From: Providencia rettgeri
GTDB lineage: Bacteria > Pseudomonadota > Gammaproteobacteria > Enterobacterales > Enterobacteriaceae
Direction: 5' to 3'
Length of the DNA stretch: 64,000 nt
Assembly (NCBI RefSeq): GCF_001874625.1
Contig: NZ_CP017671.1
Coordinates: forward strand, 1,922,001-1,986,000
Shown piece by piece: positions 62,926 through 64,000 of the stretch (position 1 is the first letter of the stretch; every line of letters begins with the position of its first letter). The position numbers were made by a program, and so were the translations under genes. The notes under the pieces are model-generated. The model was not told the DNA's origin, ran no database searches, and saw only the letters and a program-made list of their open reading frames with translations.

Positions 62926-63387
62926 CATGGTGATTCGATAGTATCCGCCATACTCTCCATCCTTAGAACCACTGTGCGTGGCCTGCCAACCCAATTTTTG
63001 GGCCACTCTCTTGCTGGCCACATTATCGTCCGCGATGAAGACCTGAACGGTATCGAGGTCGAACTCTGTGGATAGCCTTTCAACCGCCAACTCGCAAGCC
63101 TTGGCAGCTATCCCGTTTCCCCAAAACTCCGACCTGATGAAATAGCCGAAGTCGAAAACGCCATCTATCTGCTTAATACCGCAGAACCCGATAAATTCAT
63201 CTTTATCAGCCTCTGCAATAGCAAAGCGAGTTGGGTTAGTGAGAGCACTCTCGAACCAAGAATTCGCCTCATCTTCTGTCAGGGCGCGACCCGGCCCAAG
63301 AAATCGCATGACCTCAGGATCTCGAAGCATCGACATAACAGCCGTCTTATCTTTCTGTTGAAGATCCCTCAGCTTCACTGGAATCAT
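62923..63387 (-). CDS. GNAT-family N-acetyltransferase, cassette-like
   Basis: 154 residues. RimJ/RimL-type GNAT: MIPVKLRDLQQKDKTAVMSM, LGPGRALTEDEANSWFESAL, FIGFCGIK and the acetyl-CoA motif RSEFWGNGIAAKACELAVER. Substrate unknown; resistance is possible but not shown. Its stop codon is the first triplet of an attC-like site, and another gene precedes it closely, as in integron cassettes. Confidence 0.85.
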   Translation of the reverse strand: MIPVKLRDLQQKDKTAVMSMLRDPEVMRFLGPGRALTEDEANSWFESALTNPTRFAIAEADKDEFIGFCGIKQIDGVFDFGYFIRSEFWGNGIAAKACELAVERLSTEFDLDTVQVFIADDNVASKRVAQKLGWQATHSGSKDGEYGGYYRITM

Positions 63388-63399
63388 AAGGCCGACCTC

Positions 63400-63474
63400 A
63401 CCATGTAACGCGAAGCTAAGCGGCGGCCCGTCAGGGACGTCCGGTGGACGGCCGTCAGGCCGGGAACGTACTTA
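63400..63474 (-). other. Weak attC-like site after the HIT-family gene
   Basis: Minus strand: inverted arms around GGCCGTCC-ACC-GGACG and GCGTTAC at the end, beginning at the stop codon of the upstream gene. The 5' AAC box is not canonical, so this is tentative. Confidence 0.35.
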
Positions 63475-63912
63475 AGCGATTTGTTGTACGTTCCAAGACT
63501 CCCGCAGCTGGCCAATGACACCCGCGACCGTTTCAAACACCACCTCGTGAGAGCAACGGTAACGGTCCCTGGCCCAATCCAAAACAATAGGGCCTCGAAT
63601 TTGTGACGCATGGTGGGGAAATGCCTCCAAGTACTCTTCAGTAAGGGCGGCTCCCCTGGGAAAAATGTGAAAATGAAGTCGAGACTGCTCTTCCCCAAAC
63701 TGAGCGCAGTAGATGCGCAAGGGATTCACTGCTTCCTTTACCAGCGAAGTGACATTGGCCAATAGAGGGCCAAGGCTCTCGACCGATTGCCTTGGTAGAG
63801 CATCTAGCGATTCGACTGAAGCCAACGGAGAGACGATCAAATAGCCGGGCACAGCACAGGAATAGCAGTGCTCGACTAAAAAATCTTCTGATCGTCCAAT
63901 CTCGAAGTTCAT
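63472..63912 (-). CDS. HIT-like protein
   Basis: 146 residues. HIT superfamily hydrolases or transferases act on nucleotide conjugates. The region SRLHFHIFPRG corresponds to the H-x-H-x-H-x-x motif with Arg in place of the first His; the middle His, which attacks the phosphate, is kept. CAVPGYLIVSPLASVESLDA matches the beta-strand before it. ATG 63912. Cassette-like setting together with the GNAT gene. Specific substrate unknown. Confidence 0.7.
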   Translation of the reverse strand: MNFEIGRSEDFLVEHCYSCAVPGYLIVSPLASVESLDALPRQSVESLGPLLANVTSLVKEAVNPLRIYCAQFGEEQSRLHFHIFPRGAALTEEYLEAFPHHASQIRGPIVLDWARDRYRCSHEVVFETVAGVIGQLRESWNVQQIA

Positions 63913-64000
63913 CAGTACCTACTCGTACAACGCTTGCAGCATGCGCGCCTGCGGAATGGAGCCAAAGGCGCAATGTAGTAGGCGTCGCCGTGCCTGCATT

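Overview
The window looks like part of a large multiresistance plasmid of the IncC (IncA/C) type from a Gram-negative, probably enterobacterial, host. The inference rests on the right half: an rhs gene cut by a Tn21-family transposon, a long one-strand block with ssb-bet-exo, CobS/CobT-like and DUF3150 genes, a DUF1845 (AcaB-like) regulator and a lipoprotein. No replication or transfer genes lie in the window, so the plasmid type is not proven here.

Positions 1-28919 are a resistance island built of nested mobile elements. From left to right: part of an IS4-family transposase; catA2 (chloramphenicol); an IS5-group element that cuts a umuD-like gene; an XRE regulator; a second IS5-family element with a CTAG duplication; fragments of a sigma-factor gene and a small unknown gene; an ISCfr1-like IS3 element that cuts tmrB; aac(3)-II (gentamicin); an IS26 scrap; a Tn3-family unit with blaTEM-1, tnpR, res and a tnpA unlike that of Tn3; chromosomal scraps (IS4 transposase, AI-2E transporter, IS5 end, mnmA); armA (16S rRNA methylase) with its IS5-family neighbour; IS26 with a clean 8-bp duplication; ISCR1; then a class 1 integron read leftward (intI1, strong Pc, aac(6')-Ib, blaOXA-2, gcuD, qacEdelta1, sul1); and finally the tnpR-tnpA of a Tn21-type transposon whose outer inverted repeat is split by an IS5075/IS4321-like element.

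Positions 28920-62600 are plasmid backbone. Nearly every gene from 60.5 kb down to 31.9 kb is on the minus strand. They include a lambda-type recombination set (SSB, annealing protein, exonuclease), a MoxR-type ATPase with a VWA partner, a primase-like TOPRIM protein, a DndC-like PAPS-reductase-family protein, a YfaE-like ferredoxin, two DNA methyltransferases, a YfbR-like nucleotidase and a MatP-like DNA-binding protein. Many others have no function I can recognise. On the plus strand at the right are the AcaB-like gene and a lipoprotein gene.

Two repeated architectures tie the block together. First, most intergenic gaps carry a GC-rich hairpin whose 3' arm is also complementary to the Shine-Dalgarno/start region of the next gene, a form that allows two alternative pairings. 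Second, about seven longer gaps carry a terminator-like stem followed by two short stems, the second with an invariant UAGCUGG loop and covarying stem bases. Several contain perfect palindromes. These look like a plasmid-wide RNA- or operator-based control scheme that I do not recognise.

Positions 62600-64000 hold three tandem small hairpins and then two genes (GNAT acetyltransferase, HIT-like hydrolase), at least one followed by an attC-like site. They may be the end of an integron cassette array that continues beyond the window.
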